In this document: positions 1 to 11,800 of the stretch, in pieces
Layout of the letters: each line of letters opens with the position of its first letter
How positions within the stretch are numbered: position 1 is the first letter of the stretch
Assembly (NCBI GenBank): GCA_017302075.1
Contig: JAFLEB010000009.1
Coordinates: forward strand, 1 to 38,409
Source: Lysobacterales bacterium
GTDB lineage: Bacteria; Pseudomonadota; Gammaproteobacteria; Xanthomonadales; Xanthomonadaceae
Direction of reading: 5' to 3'
DNA length: 38,409 nucleotides
Notes under the pieces: model-generated
The model's input: only the letters and a program-made list of their open reading frames with translations
The model's database searches: none
Told to the model about the DNA's origin: nothing
Made by a program: the position numbers and the translations under genes

Positions 1-614
1 GCGATCGCCATCGTGGCCTCGCTCGCGGCGGCGACCGGCGCGGCGTCCAGCGGCTCGACCGAGCTGCCCAGCGCGGCGGCGACGTCGAAGGCGATGCCGC
101 GCACGCCGAAGCAGTCCGCGCGGTTCGGGGTGAGCTTGAGCTCGATGCTGGCGTCCGGCAGGCCGAGGTAGCCCGCGAGCGGCGCGCCCACCGGCGCATC
201 CGCCGGCAATTCCAGAAGCCCGGAGGCATCGGCGTCGAGGCCGAGCTCCTTCGCCGAGCACAGCATGCCGTTGGACTCGACGCCACGCAGCCTGGCGGCC
301 TTGATCGTGAGCTCGCCAACCTGGGTGCCGATGGTCGCCAGCGGCGCGACCAGGCCCGGGCGCGCGTTCGGTGCGCCGCACACGATCTGCAACATCCCGT
401 GCGTGCCGGCATCGACCTGGCAGACCTGCAGCTTGTCGGCTTCCGGATGCTTCGCGCATTCGACGATGCGCGCGACGACCACGCCGTCCAGCGCATCGCC
501 GAGCACGGTCATCTCCTCGACCTCGAGGCCGATCGCGGTCAGCGTTGCGGCGAGCTCCTCGCGCGTCGCGGTGGTCTTGACGTGCTGGCGCAGCCAGCTT
601 TCGGGGAACTTCAT
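1..614 (-). CDS. pheT: Phenylalanine--tRNA ligase beta subunit, N-terminal part (cut by window edge)
   Basis: The large subunit of the alpha2-beta2 PheRS charges tRNA-Phe in the cytoplasm. Only the first ~204 codons are present; the frame is open to base 1. It begins MKFPESWLRQHV, typical of bacterial PheT. The following stretch is the EMAP/OB-fold tRNA-binding domain (about residues 40-150, with AKHPEADKLQVCQVD and the QIVCGAPNARPG loop). A segment with ELKLTPNRADCFGVRG (about 170-190) leads into the B1 domain. The start at 614 lies 9 bases after the pheS stop, so the two subunits are co-transcribed. Identity is secure; the rest of the gene is outside the window. Confidence 0.96.
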   Translation of the reverse strand, partial: MKFPESWLRQHVKTTATREELAATLTAIGLEVEEMTVLGDALDGVVVARIVECAKHPEADKLQVCQVDAGTHGMLQIVCGAPNARPGLVAPLATIGTQVGELTIKAARLRGVESNGMLCSAKELGLDADASGLLELPADAPVGAPLAGYLGLPDASIELKLTPNRADCFGVRGIAFDVAAALGSSVEPLDAAPVAAASEATMAI

Positions 615-623
615 CGCGAAACC

Positions 624-2094
<1,471 letters not shown>

Positions 2095-2105
2095 GTCTTA
2101 TCTCC

Positions 2106-2303
2106 TCACAAATACGGAAGCATGCGGTCCAGGCGGCCCGCGTCCTCGGCACGAACGTGGTTCGTCTGCCGCAGGTTGCGCTTCCGCTTGGTCGCCTTCT
2201 TGGTGAGGATGTGGCTCTTGTTGGCGTGGCCGCACTTGTACTTGCCGGAAGCGGTCTTCCGGAAGCGCTTGGCCGCCGCCCGATTGGTCTTGATCTTGGG
2301 CAT
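2106..2303 (-). CDS. rpmI: Large ribosomal subunit protein bL35
   Basis: 65 aa, typical length. It begins [20 protein letters not shown], the L35 signature, and is strongly basic throughout. It is a structural component of the 50S subunit. An AAGGA ribosome-binding site lies 6 bases before the ATG at 2303. It is the first gene downstream of a 180-base structured leader and a good sigma70-type promoter (2490-2518), so rpmI-rplT can be expressed separately from infC. Confidence 0.97.
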   Translation of the reverse strand: MPKIKTNRAAAKRFRKTASGKYKCGHANKSHILTKKATKRKRNLRQTNHVRAEDAGRLDRMLPYL

Positions 2304-2461
2304 TGGGAATCCTTGCGATATCTAGAACTGGCCTAGGCGCCGTCTCCCGCGGTCCTTGCGGCTTCGCCGCGAAGACCCTGGAGCTGGTCTTTCCATCCTG
2401 CCTGGCCGGTGGGTAAGCCTTTGATTCCGAAGGAACCAAGGCGGGTCCTGGGTGCCACTGG
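2304..2461 (-). promoter_or_regulatory. Structured 5' leader of rpmI-rplT (candidate L20-responsive element)
   Basis: This non-coding stretch between the infC terminator and rpmI holds two strong hairpins in minus-strand RNA. The first, 2418-2441, has a 10-bp stem with one bulged A, a G-U pair and a 3-base loop. The second, 2351-2377, has 12 positions paired except one C-A mismatch, with a GAA loop. The GGTC of the second hairpin's 5' arm can instead pair with GACC about 8 bases upstream (2374-2389), so two exclusive folds exist. L20 is known to repress its operon through RNA structure in this place in other bacteria. That L20 binds here is inference. Confidence 0.45.
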
Positions 2462-2483
2462 ATAACAAACCCGGCGAACCGGG
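2462..2483 (-). terminator. Terminator downstream of infC
   Basis: In minus-strand RNA, CCCGG-UUCG-CCGGG (2470-2483) is a 5-bp stem with a UUCG tetraloop, extendable by flanking GC, followed by UUUGUUAU. It lies 79 bases after the infC stop. It overlaps the predicted start of the separate rpmI transcript, so it may act as a partial terminator for infC readthrough. Confidence 0.55.
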
Positions 2484-2489
2484 CCGCGC

Positions 2490-2518
2490 ATTATGGCGGG
2501 CCGGAGCCGGGTTTGCAA
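2490..2518 (-). promoter_or_regulatory. Sigma70-type promoter for rpmI-rplT
   Basis: Read on the minus strand: -35 TTGCAA (2513-2518), a 17-base spacer, and -10 CATAAT (2490-2495). The predicted start near 2483 would give a leader of about 180 bases ahead of rpmI. Spacing is optimal and both boxes are close to consensus in a GC-rich background. Confidence 0.6.
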
Positions 2519-2561
2519 TGTTTCCTTGCGAAATCAGGCGCTTGCGGGCCTGATCAGGCCA

Positions 2562-3086
2562 TCACTTCTTCTTCGGCGCGATCATCATCACCATCTGCCG
2601 GCCTTCCAGGCGCGGGCGCGACTCGATGACGATGTCCTCGCCGAGGTCGGCCTCGATGCGGGCCGCCATCTCGCGGCCCAGCTCCTGGTGGCTCATCTCG
2701 CGGCCGCGGAAGCGGATGTTGACCTTGATCTTGTCGCCTTCGACCAGGAATTCGCGCATCTTGCGCAGCTTGATCTGGTAGTCGCCCTCGTCCGTGACCG
2801 GACGGAACTTCACTTCCTTGATCTCGACCTGCTTGGTCTTCTTCTTGGCCTCGTTGGCCTTCTTCTGCAGCTCGAACTTGAACTTGCCGAAGTCCATGAT
2901 CTTGCAGACCGGCGGATCCGCATTCGGCTGGATCTCGACGAGGTCGAGGTCCTCGTCCTCGGCCATGCGCAGGGCCTCGTCGCGCGACAGGATGCCGATC
3001 ATCTCGCCATCGCTGCCGATCACGCGCACGCGCGGGACGCGGATCTCCAGGTTCCTGCGGTTCTGCTTGTTGTCGGGGGTGCTGAT
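2562..3086 (-). CDS. infC: Translation initiation factor IF-3, ATC start codon
   Basis: IF-3 (174 aa) binds the 30S subunit, prevents premature 50S joining and proofreads the start codon. The N-terminal domain includes [19 protein letters not shown] and the linker is Lys-rich. The C-terminal domain has [15 protein letters not shown] and [16 protein letters not shown], ending [16 protein letters not shown]. The conserved N terminus [11 protein letters not shown] begins at an ATC (3086-3084), with GGAG placed 8 bases upstream. No ATG or GTG lies in frame between the thrS stop and here; the only in-frame alternative is a TTG about 30 codons upstream within hairpin-forming sequence. E. coli infC starts at AUU, where the rare start lets IF-3 repress its own synthesis. 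It follows thrS on the same strand, as in E. coli. Confidence 0.93.
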   Translation of the reverse strand: MSTPDNKQNRRNLEIRVPRVRVIGSDGEMIGILSRDEALRMAEDEDLDLVEIQPNADPPVCKIMDFGKFKFELQKKANEAKKKTKQVEIKEVKFRPVTDEGDYQIKLRKMREFLVEGDKIKVNIRFRGREMSHQELGREMAARIEADLGEDIVIESRPRLEGRQMVMMIAPKKK

Positions 3087-3105
3087 GTTGCGATCTCCAA
3101 GGGTT

Positions 3106-3152
3106 GGCCTCGTCGGAGGCCGGGTCCGCCCGACGTTCCGGGACGTCGGGCG
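3106..3152 (-). other. Tandem hairpins between thrS and infC
   Basis: The thrS-infC gap holds two inverted repeats. One has a 10-bp perfect stem (3127-3136 with 3143-3152, loop 3137-3142). The second has a 5-bp stem (3106-3110 with 3117-3121). No T-run follows on the minus strand, so they are not classical terminators. They could stabilise the infC mRNA end or modulate infC translation; the role is unknown. Confidence 0.5.
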
Positions 3153-3177
3153 CGCGATCAAACGGGGCAGCCCGCGG

Positions 3178-5094
3178 TCAGCCGGCCTGCTCCTGGCGCA
3201 AACGCGCGGCGAAGTCGTCGACGGACATGCTGCCGAGGTCTTCCCCACCCCGCGTGCGCACGGAGAGCATGCCATTGTCCTTCTCGCGGTCCCCGACCAC
3301 CAGCAGGTACGGCACGCGCTGCAGCGTGTGCTCGCGGATCTTATAGCCGATCTTTTCGTTCCGCAAATCGGCGTCGACCCGGAACCCTTGATTTGCAAGG
3401 GTTTTCCGGACGTCGTCCACGTAATCGGCCTGCGAGTCGGTGATGTTCATGACCACCGCCTGGATCGGCGCCAGCCAGGCCGGGAACAGGCCGGCATGGT
3501 GTTCGATCAGGATGCCGATGAAGCGCTCCATCGAGCCGACGATGGCCCGGTGCAGCATGACCGGGTGGCGGCGCTGGCTGTGCTCGTCCACGTATTCGGC
3601 GCCGAGGCGGCCCGGCATCATGAAATCGACCTGCATGGTGCCCAGCTGCCAGGTGCGGCCGATGGCGTCCTTCAGGTGGTACTCGATCTTCGGGCCGTAG
3701 AACGCGCCCTCGCCCGGCAGTTCCTGCCATTCCACCCCGGAGGCGCGCAGCGCGTTGCGCAGGGCATCCTCGGCCTTGTCCCAGGTGGCGTCGTCGCCGA
3801 GCCGGGAGTCGGGGCGCAGCGCGATCTTGATCTGCACGTTCTCGTTGGAATCGCCGGACATCCCGAACGCGCGGTACACCTCGAGCGCCTGCTCGTGGAA
3901 GGCGCGCACCTCGGACTCGATCTGCGCCTCGGTGCAGAAGATGTGGCCGTCGTCCTGGGTGAAGCCGCGCACGCGCAGGATGCCGTGCAGCGCGCCCGAG
4001 GGCTCGTTGCGGTGGCAGGCGCCGAACTCGCCGTAGCGGATCGGCAGGTCGCGGTAGCTGTGCAGGCCCTGGTTGAACACCTGCACGTGGCCGGGGCAGT
4101 TCATCGGCTTCACCGCGTAGGTCCGCTTCTCGGACTCGGTGAAGAACATGTTGTCCTTGTAGTTGTCCCAGTGCCCGGACTTCTGCCACAGCGAGACGTC
4201 GAGGATCTGCGGGCAGCGGACTTCGCCATAGCCGGTCTTGCGGTACACGTTGCGCATGTACTGCTCGACCACCTGCCAGATGCTCCAGCCCTTCGGGTGC
4301 CAGAACACCAAGCCAGGGCCTTCCTCCTGCAGGTGGAACAGGTCCAGCGCCTTGCCGATCCTGCGATGGTCGCGCTTCTCGGCTTCCTCGATCTGGGTCA
4401 GGTAGGCCTTGAGGTCCTTGTCGTTCAGCCACGCGGTACCGTAGATGCGGCTCAGCATCTGGTTGTTATGGTCGCCGCGCCAGTAGGCGCCCGCGACCTT
4501 CATCAGCTTGAACGCGCGCAGCTTGTCGGTGCCCGGCACGTGCGGGCCGCGGCACAGGTCGGTGAACTCGCCCTGCGAATACAACGACAGATCCTCGTTC
4601 GCCGGGATCGATTCGATGATCTCGGCCTTGTAGGCCTCGCCCATGCCCTTGAAGAAGGCCACCGCCTCGTCGCGCGACTTCACGCTGCGGCTGACCGGCA
4701 GCGATTCCTTGACGATCTTCTGCATCTCCGCCTCGATTGCCGGCAGGTCCTCCGGCGTGAACGGGCGCTCGTAGGCGAAGTCGTAGTAGAAGCCGTTGTC
4801 GATCACCGGGCCGATGGTGACCTGCGCGCCCGGGAACAGGCGCTGCACGGCCTGCGCCAACAGGTGCGCGGTCGAGTGGCGGAGGATGTCCAGCGCCTCC
4901 GGCGATTTGTCGGTGACGATGGCGAGGCGCACGTCGCGGTCGATGAGGTGGCTGGCGTCGACCAGGCGGTCGTCGACCTTGCCGGCCAGGGTGGCCTTGG
5001 CCAGGCCGGCGCCGATCGAGGCAGCGACTTCGGCCACCGTGACCGGAGCCGCGAACTGGCGGACCGCGCCGTCGGGAAGGGTGATGTTGATCAT
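3178..5094 (-). CDS. thrS: Threonine--tRNA ligase
   Basis: Class II synthetase of 638 aa that charges tRNA-Thr. The N-terminal TGS domain starts MINITLPDG. The editing domain carries the HxxxH-type motif [12 protein letters not shown] (about 75-90). The catalytic core has the zinc-site cysteine in [10 protein letters not shown] and motif 2 at [10 protein letters not shown]. The C-terminal anticodon-binding domain ends near [18 protein letters not shown] chose the ATG at 5094, which matches the family N terminus and has GGGGAG 9 bases upstream. An in-frame GTG at 5112 would add six residues and destroy that site. It sits upstream of infC as in other gammaproteobacteria. Confidence 0.97.
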   Translation of the reverse strand: MINITLPDGAVRQFAAPVTVAEVAASIGAGLAKATLAGKVDDRLVDASHLIDRDVRLAIVTDKSPEALDILRHSTAHLLAQAVQRLFPGAQVTIGPVIDNGFYYDFAYERPFTPEDLPAIEAEMQKIVKESLPVSRSVKSRDEAVAFFKGMGEAYKAEIIESIPANEDLSLYSQGEFTDLCRGPHVPGTDKLRAFKLMKVAGAYWRGDHNNQMLSRIYGTAWLNDKDLKAYLTQIEEAEKRDHRRIGKALDLFHLQEEGPGLVFWHPKGWSIWQVVEQYMRNVYRKTGYGEVRCPQILDVSLWQKSGHWDNYKDNMFFTESEKRTYAVKPMNCPGHVQVFNQGLHSYRDLPIRYGEFGACHRNEPSGALHGILRVRGFTQDDGHIFCTEAQIESEVRAFHEQALEVYRAFGMSGDSNENVQIKIALRPDSRLGDDATWDKAEDALRNALRASGVEWQELPGEGAFYGPKIEYHLKDAIGRTWQLGTMQVDFMMPGRLGAEYVDEHSQRRHPVMLHRAIVGSMERFIGILIEHHAGLFPAWLAPIQAVVMNITDSQADYVDDVRKTLANQGFRVDADLRNEKIGYKIREHTLQRVPYLLVVGDREKDNGMLSVRTRGGEDLGSMSVDDFAARLRQEQAG

Positions 5095-5144
5095 GTCGGC
5101 GAGCTCCCCCACGCGGCGTTGGGCGTGGGACGGGATGGGGGTCG

Positions 5145-5173
5145 GAAACGAGAAAGGCGCCGAAGCGCCTTTC
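5145..5173 (-). terminator. Hairpin with UUCG loop between tRNA-Val and thrS (terminator or attenuator)
   Basis: A 9-bp perfect stem GAAAGGCGC/GCGCCTTTC (5165-5173 and 5152-5160 in plus coordinates) with a UUCG loop in minus-strand RNA, followed by the partly T-rich TCGTTTCC. It lies 134 bases after tRNA-Val and 57 bases before thrS. The likely role is ending the tRNA transcript, or attenuating transcription into thrS. Confidence 0.6.
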
Positions 5174-5177
5174 GTGG

Positions 5178-5195
5178 GCCCGCGAGCGTGCGGGC
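5178..5195 (-). other. GC-rich inverted repeat upstream of the thrS hairpin
   Basis: GCCCGC and GCGGGC flank a 6-base loop, only 4 bases from the thrS-proximal hairpin. There is no T-run. The remaining sequence between this element and tRNA-Val (5196-5306) shows no gene. Confidence 0.35.
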
Positions 5196-5306
5196 GCGAA
5201 TGCGTCGGCAGGCGTCAGCGGTGGGCGATGGTAGTGCTCATGTCGCACGCTCGGCCGGCGTTGCCGCGGGCCACCTGCTCCTCGGGATTGCCACGCCGGC
5301 GAGGCG

Positions 5307-5381
5307 TGGTGGGCGGTACAGGGTTCGAACCTGTGACCCCTACCATGTCAAGGTAGTGCTCTACCGCTGAGCTAACCGCCC
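5307..5381 (-). tRNA. tRNA-Val (anticodon GAC)
   Basis: A complete cloverleaf can be folded on the minus strand. The acceptor arm GGGCGGT pairs with ACCGCCC. The D-arm is TAGCTCAGCGGTAGAGC, the anticodon stem is CTACC/GGTAG with loop TTGACAT (anticodon GAC), and the T-arm is ACAGGTTCGAACCTGT. A CCA tail is encoded at 5307-5309. It reads GUC codons. A TTGTGG-N18-TACAAT promoter lies just upstream. Confidence 0.95.
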
Positions 5382-5393
5382 GAAGGGGCGCGA

Positions 5394-5423
5394 ATTGTAG
5401 CCCGATGCCGGCACCGGCCACAA
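5394..5423 (-). promoter_or_regulatory. Sigma70-type promoter for tRNA-Val
   Basis: On the minus strand: -35 TTGTGG (5418-5423), an 18-base spacer, and -10 TACAAT (5394-5399). The predicted start near 5387 is six bases ahead of the mature tRNA 5' end. Confidence 0.6.
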
Positions 5424-5437
5424 GCGGGCGCACCGGC

Positions 5438-7486
<2,049 letters not shown>

Positions 7487-7655
7487 CGTCGGGGGATTCG
7501 ATGGGCAACCGCTGAGTGTACGCCCGATGAGATCCGCGGCCTGTCATCGCCGGGAGGCGGGACGCGGGGTTTTCCTACCCGCCGCGACACCGCCGTCCGA
7601 TCGTCGCCGCGTTCGCCCGCGCGCAGGGTGGACACCACCACCTCGGGTCACCGAC

Positions 7656-8186
7656 ATGCCGCGCTCAGCCTCCGGGTTCACCCTCGTCGAACTGGCCATT
7701 GCCTTCGCAGTCCTCGGCATCATGGCCGGCGTGGCCTTGCCATCGATGCAACGCTTCATCGAGCACCAGCGCACCTCCGCGGCCATCGGCACGCTGATGA
7801 GCCACATGTCGCTGGCCAGGATGGCGGCGATTAGCCGGAACCGGCGCACCACCCTGTGCCCGTCGATGGATGGCGTGGCGTGCGACGTCGGTACCGATTG
7901 GAGCCGCGGCTGGATGCTGTTCGTCGACGAGAATGGCAACCGCAAGGCGGATGCCACCGATGAAGTGCTGCGAACCGACCTGGAACCCACCAGCCGCCAC
8001 CTCCGGGTGGCGAGCACGTCGGGGCGCCAGCAACTGCGGTACCTGCCGGATGGCCGCAGCGCCGGCGCCAACCTGACCATCTCGATCTGCAGCCTCGACG
8101 GCCGCCTGCTCGGGCAGGTCATCGTGAACAATGCGGGCCGCCCGCGCAGCGAGCGCCCCCACCGGAGCACCGCCTGCCCAGCGTAA
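7656..8186 (+). CDS. GspH/FimT-type pseudopilin
   Basis: 176 aa. The very short leader MPRSASG precedes the type III signal motif FTLVELAIAFAVLGIMAGVALP, with Glu at +5. This is a prepilin cleaved and methylated by PilD and held in the inner membrane before assembly. The remainder fits the GspH/FimT family, with CPSMDG, WSRGWMLFVDENGN and LRYLPDGR. I chose the ATG at 7656 because the leader is then normal; a longer in-frame start at 7449 would run into uvrB on the other strand. It is the only pilin-like gene here on the plus strand, beyond the distal end of the fimU-pilE operon. It is probably a minor pilin of the same system, but could serve type II secretion. Confidence 0.88.
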   Translation: MPRSASGFTLVELAIAFAVLGIMAGVALPSMQRFIEHQRTSAAIGTLMSHMSLARMAAISRNRRTTLCPSMDGVACDVGTDWSRGWMLFVDENGNRKADATDEVLRTDLEPTSRHLRVASTSGRQQLRYLPDGRSAGANLTISICSLDGRLLGQVIVNNAGRPRSERPHRSTACPA

Positions 8187-8218
8187 GCCCAGAGGCCCAC
8201 TTGCCGGAAGGCAGGCGC

Positions 8219-8247
8219 TTGCCCAGTCCGGCCTGGCCGCCTACAAT
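8219..8247 (+). promoter_or_regulatory. Sigma70-type promoter for tRNA-Asn
   Basis: -35 TTGCCC (8219-8224), 17-base spacer, -10 TACAAT (8242-8247). The predicted start near 8254 is about four bases before the mature tRNA. Confidence 0.65.
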
Positions 8248-8257
8248 GCGCTCCCCC

Positions 8258-8334
8258 GCCCGAATAGCTCAGCCGGTTAGAGCACTTGACTGTTAATCAG
8301 GGGGTCGTTGGTTCGAGTCCAACTTCGGGCGCCA
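8258..8334 (+). tRNA. tRNA-Asn (anticodon GTT)
   Basis: Complete cloverleaf: acceptor GCCCGAA pairs with TTCGGGC, the D-arm is TAGCTCAGCCGGTTAGAGC, and the anticodon loop CTGTTAA carries GTT at 8292-8294. The T-arm is GTTGGTTCGAGTCCAAC and the encoded CCA is at 8332-8334. Its own promoter and terminator flank it, so it is a single-gene transcript. Confidence 0.96.
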
Positions 8335-8342
8335 GACTTCGC

Positions 8343-8370
8343 AAAAAACCCGCCTCTCGGCGGGTTTTTT
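8343..8370. terminator. Bidirectional Rho-independent terminator between tRNA-Asn and pilE
   Basis: AAAAAA-CCCGCC-TCTC-GGCGGG-TTTTTT: a 6-bp GC stem with a 4-base loop, flanked by six A and six T. It therefore works as a terminator on both strands. On plus it ends tRNA-Asn (8 bases after CCA); on minus it ends the fimU-pilE operon (35 bases after the pilE stop). Confidence 0.93.
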
Positions 8371-8404
8371 GCTTGTTACAGCATGCCGATGGCTGGTGGT
8401 CTGC

Positions 8405-8824
8405 CTACCAGCACCCGGTCGTGGACGGACTCTTGGTCCCGGCCTGGTTGATGCTCAGCGTTCCGCAGCTGTCGCCCGATTGCTTGCCGGTGGGCGCCGC
8501 CGACACCGTATAGGTCTTGGCGGCGACGTTGGCTGCGTTGACGTTGTAGAACGTTAGCACCTCGGGGTCGCAGATACCGGTGTTCGCCACCGCCCCGACA
8601 TACGTCAGGTTGCTGGTGTAATAGCGTTCGAATTGCTGCGCCACCGCAGTGGCGCACGCCGCGCCTGCCGCACGGCGCGCCTTGCGCTGGTGCTCGTTGT
8701 AACTCGGCAGCGCGATCGAGGCCAGGATCGCGATGATCGCGACCACCACCATCAACTCGATGAGCGAGAACCCCCCAGTGCGTGCGGTGCTTCGCGGAAT
8801 GGCATGCATCTGCACTTTCTCCAT
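8405..8824 (-). CDS. pilE: Type IV pilin PilE-like minor pilin
   Basis: 139 aa pilin. The leader ends in GG before [24 protein letters not shown], the PilD cleavage site with Glu at +5 and the N-terminal hydrophobic helix. Cys residues in the globular part ([22 protein letters not shown] and the final GCW) suggest disulfides. It is the last gene of the minor-pilin operon; its ATG overlaps the pilY1 stop by one base (TGATG), with a GAGGT ribosome-binding site inside pilY1. An in-frame ATG at 8809 is a possible alternative. In Pseudomonas, PilE primes pilus assembly with FimU, PilV, PilW, PilX and PilY1, so this is unlikely to be the major pilin. Confidence 0.92.
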   Translation of the reverse strand: MEKVQMHAIPRSTARTGGFSLIELMVVVAIIAILASIALPSYNEHQRKARRAAGAACATAVAQQFERYYTSNLTYVGAVANTGICDPEVLTFYNVNAANVAAKTYTVSAAPTGKQSGDSCGTLSINQAGTKSPSTTGCW

Positions 8825-11800
8825 CAGTCGGACCTCAGTTCACGCCAGGACACGCGGCCCCAACTCTTACGGGTGATGCCGCCGGCACCAGGCTTCTCGG
8901 CGCTGACCGATCCGCCCGTGCCACCCACGACCAGCTTGCCATCCAGGAAGATCGGCAGGGTCGGCATGCCGACGCCGAAGTTCACCGAGCCCACCGGCAC
9001 GCCGCCGACCATCGTGTCGTCGGTCTTCCCATCGCCGTCCAGGTCGAAGAAGGAGGATCCGGCACTGGTGCCGGTGAACGCATCCAGGGCATTGATGTAG
9101 CCCGTGCCGGAGGCTTCGCAGGCATCGCCCTCGGGGATCATGCTCGCGGTCACCAGGATGTTCGCGACCACCTGGGCATCCTGCACGATGCGCTCGCCGT
9201 TGCCGGGCAGGTTCACGAACCAGCCCTTCTTGTTGGCCGGCAGGCTGGCCTTGGCCTCGAAGGTACGCACCGGATAGCCGTCCTGGCTTGCGCCGGTATT
9301 GCCGATGGTCCGCTTCACGAGGTCGCTGTAGGCCACCGGGTTGGCGCTGCCATCGTCGATGAAGCCGTACAGGCTTTGCGCCAGGGGCGTCTTGTCGTCG
9401 GCTTCGGTCGTGGTCATGAAACTGCCGGTGCCCAGGAACACCCAGCGCTTGAACGTGCTGGGCTCGGTCGCCACGGTGACCGCACCGGTGATGGGCTGGG
9501 CGGCGCCGCTGCCGTCGTTGGACTTGGCGGTGAACAGGCGGGTGGCGGTCCAGCCACCGGGCGAGGCGCTGGTCAGGTCGAAGCGCCAGACATTCCCCAA
9601 CCGATCGCCCGCGTATGCATAGGACACCGTCTTGCCGTCCGGACCCAACACCGCGGTCGGCGCAGCCAGCCCGTTGGGCGTCGACGAGGAGCCCACGCCG
9701 GTATCGACCTCGCCGATCACCGCGCCGGTTTCTGCATTCACCACGATCAACACCGCCTTGTCGTTCGGGCTGTTGACGCCGTTGCCGAGGATCGCCGCCA
9801 CCGCACCGGTCTTCACCTTGGCCAGGACCGGGCGCCCGGTGACCAGGCCCATGTTGTTGCCCGGGGTTTGCGCGCGCTCCCACTTCACCCCGGTGCCATC
9901 GAAGGTCGACGGATTGGTGACGTTCAGTCCGAACAGGCCACGCCCGCCCTTGCCCAGCGCACCCACCAGCAGGTTCTTGCCGGGAGTGAGCTTGCGGCTG
10001 GTCACCACGACCGGACCGTCCACGAAGAACTTGTGGGTGTAGTCGCCGCGGCTGAGATCACGCAGGTTCGCCATGTTGATGATCGACGGCACGTAGGCGA
10101 ACAGTTCCTGCCCGTTCGTCGCGTCGAAGGCATGCAGCATGCCGTCGTTGGCGCCCACGTAGAGGGTCGCGGTGTCGTCGACGTAGGCCGGCGACGACCC
10201 CACGATGTCGCCGAGCACGCTGGTGCGATTGCGCAACAGGCCGCCATTGCGTTCCTCGTTGGATGCATCGCCCTTCAGGTAGCTGGCATTGGCGCTGCCG
10301 GTCACCGGGTAATCGACCGGGCCGCCGGTACGCGTGAGCGTGGCGATCTGCGTGGAGGTCGGGAATTGCTGGCCGCTGCTGCCATCAAAGGTATACACCT
10401 TGCGCGTGGCGACGCCCGGGACCGATGCACTCCATGCCAGCGCACTGGGGTTGTTGTTGGCATCCAGGGTCCACGCCTTCATCGCGCCGGTCCACAGGCC
10501 GGAGACGTAGCTCGCGCTGAACACCTTGCCGCCCGTCCTCACCGAAGCCGCATTGGTCGCGACGTTGGAGAACGAGCTGGTGCGCTGGCTGATGGTGGCG
10601 AGCGCCGCGTTCAGGCCGGCGGTGAACTCCGCCGGATTGGCAGCCGACACGAAGGCGCCACGACCGTTCAACGCGGCGTGCAGGAGGTCATCGATGCGAT
10701 CGGCGTCTTCGGTGTCGGTCGGGTCGGCCCACGAGGGGTTGGCGGGCACGTCGCCGATGTCCTGCCATCCCTTCTTGCCGCTGAGGCCGATCGAGATGCC
10801 GAAGGTGACCATGTGCTGCCAGAACGCCGGGTCGCTCGACGTCGTCGGCACGTTGTTCACCATGTTGGTCTGGGTGCGCAGGTCGCGCTTCCAGTAGTAC
10901 ATGGCGATGTCGGCCAGAGTCTGGCTGTAGGAATCCTTGTAAGGATTCGCGGCGGTGTAGGTATAGGACTGGTTGTTCGGACCGGTGATCTGGGTGCCGT
11001 TCGTGTTGTCGGCATTACCCACGTCGACGGTGCCGCTGTTCCAGTAGCCGTCCGTGGTCAGGATGGTGAAGTTCTGGCGGCAGGAATACTGGCTCGCCGT
11101 TGCTTGCGGACCATAGGGGCCGGTGCTGGCGGTGCTCGAGAAGTATTGGCCCGCGCTGTCGAGCGCCGACTGCAACGGCGTGCCATTGCTGGCCTGCGCT
11201 GCGTACAGCCGGCGGTACCAGGTCGTCCGGGTGGTGGTGCTTTCGTTGCTGGGGGTGTTGGGGTCGTCGATGTTGTCGACGAATCGGCCATCGTTGCCGT
11301 CCGTCACCGGGATGTCGAAGTCGTTGCGGTTCCAGATCGTGCGGAAGCCCACGCGCGCCTTCGCCCCGATCGGACGGAACGCATCCGCGGCACCGCCCTT
11401 GGCGGCCTTGGAACGGGTGCGGAAATAGGAATACCAGGTGGCGAAATTGGTGCGTTCGTCCGCCGTGCTGCGTCCGGTCGGCGTGTTGTCGGTGCAATTG
11501 ACCCAATCGGTGGTGCCGGAGCCGGTCCCGCACCGATTGGTGGTGGCGTAACGCACCGACAGGATCACATTGCTGTAATTCGAAGCGCGGTTGATGCCGA
11601 TGTACCAAGTCCCCGATTGCGGGTTGTTGAGATCCCCATCGTTGTTGGCGTCGCAGCGCTCGTTGTTGCTGCTGCCGTTGCTGCGGCAGTCGTAAGTACT
11701 CGTCGACGGCCAATTGCCCCGGCGCACATAGAGGTCTGCGCCGGATCCCGTCGGATCGTTGCCGGACAGGGTGACCTCCAGTTGGGTCACGCCACTGGGG

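Noticed and set aside
2794-5370. 858-codon open frame antisense to thrS and infC
   Set aside because: It mirrors genuine genes on the other strand. The translation is rich in Val, Ala, Arg, His and Asp with no recognisable domain, as expected of a shadow frame in GC-rich DNA.
5215-5433. 72-codon ORF across tRNA-Val
   Set aside because: The peptide stretch is simply translated tRNA sequence, a well-known false gene type.
7487-7655. LexA box in the uvrB upstream region
   Set aside because: I found neither the CTG-N10-CAG form nor a TTAG-type xanthomonad box at a credible promoter position.
8286-8513. 75-codon ORF starting in tRNA-Asn
   Set aside because: It begins inside the tRNA, crosses the bidirectional terminator and runs antisense to pilE.
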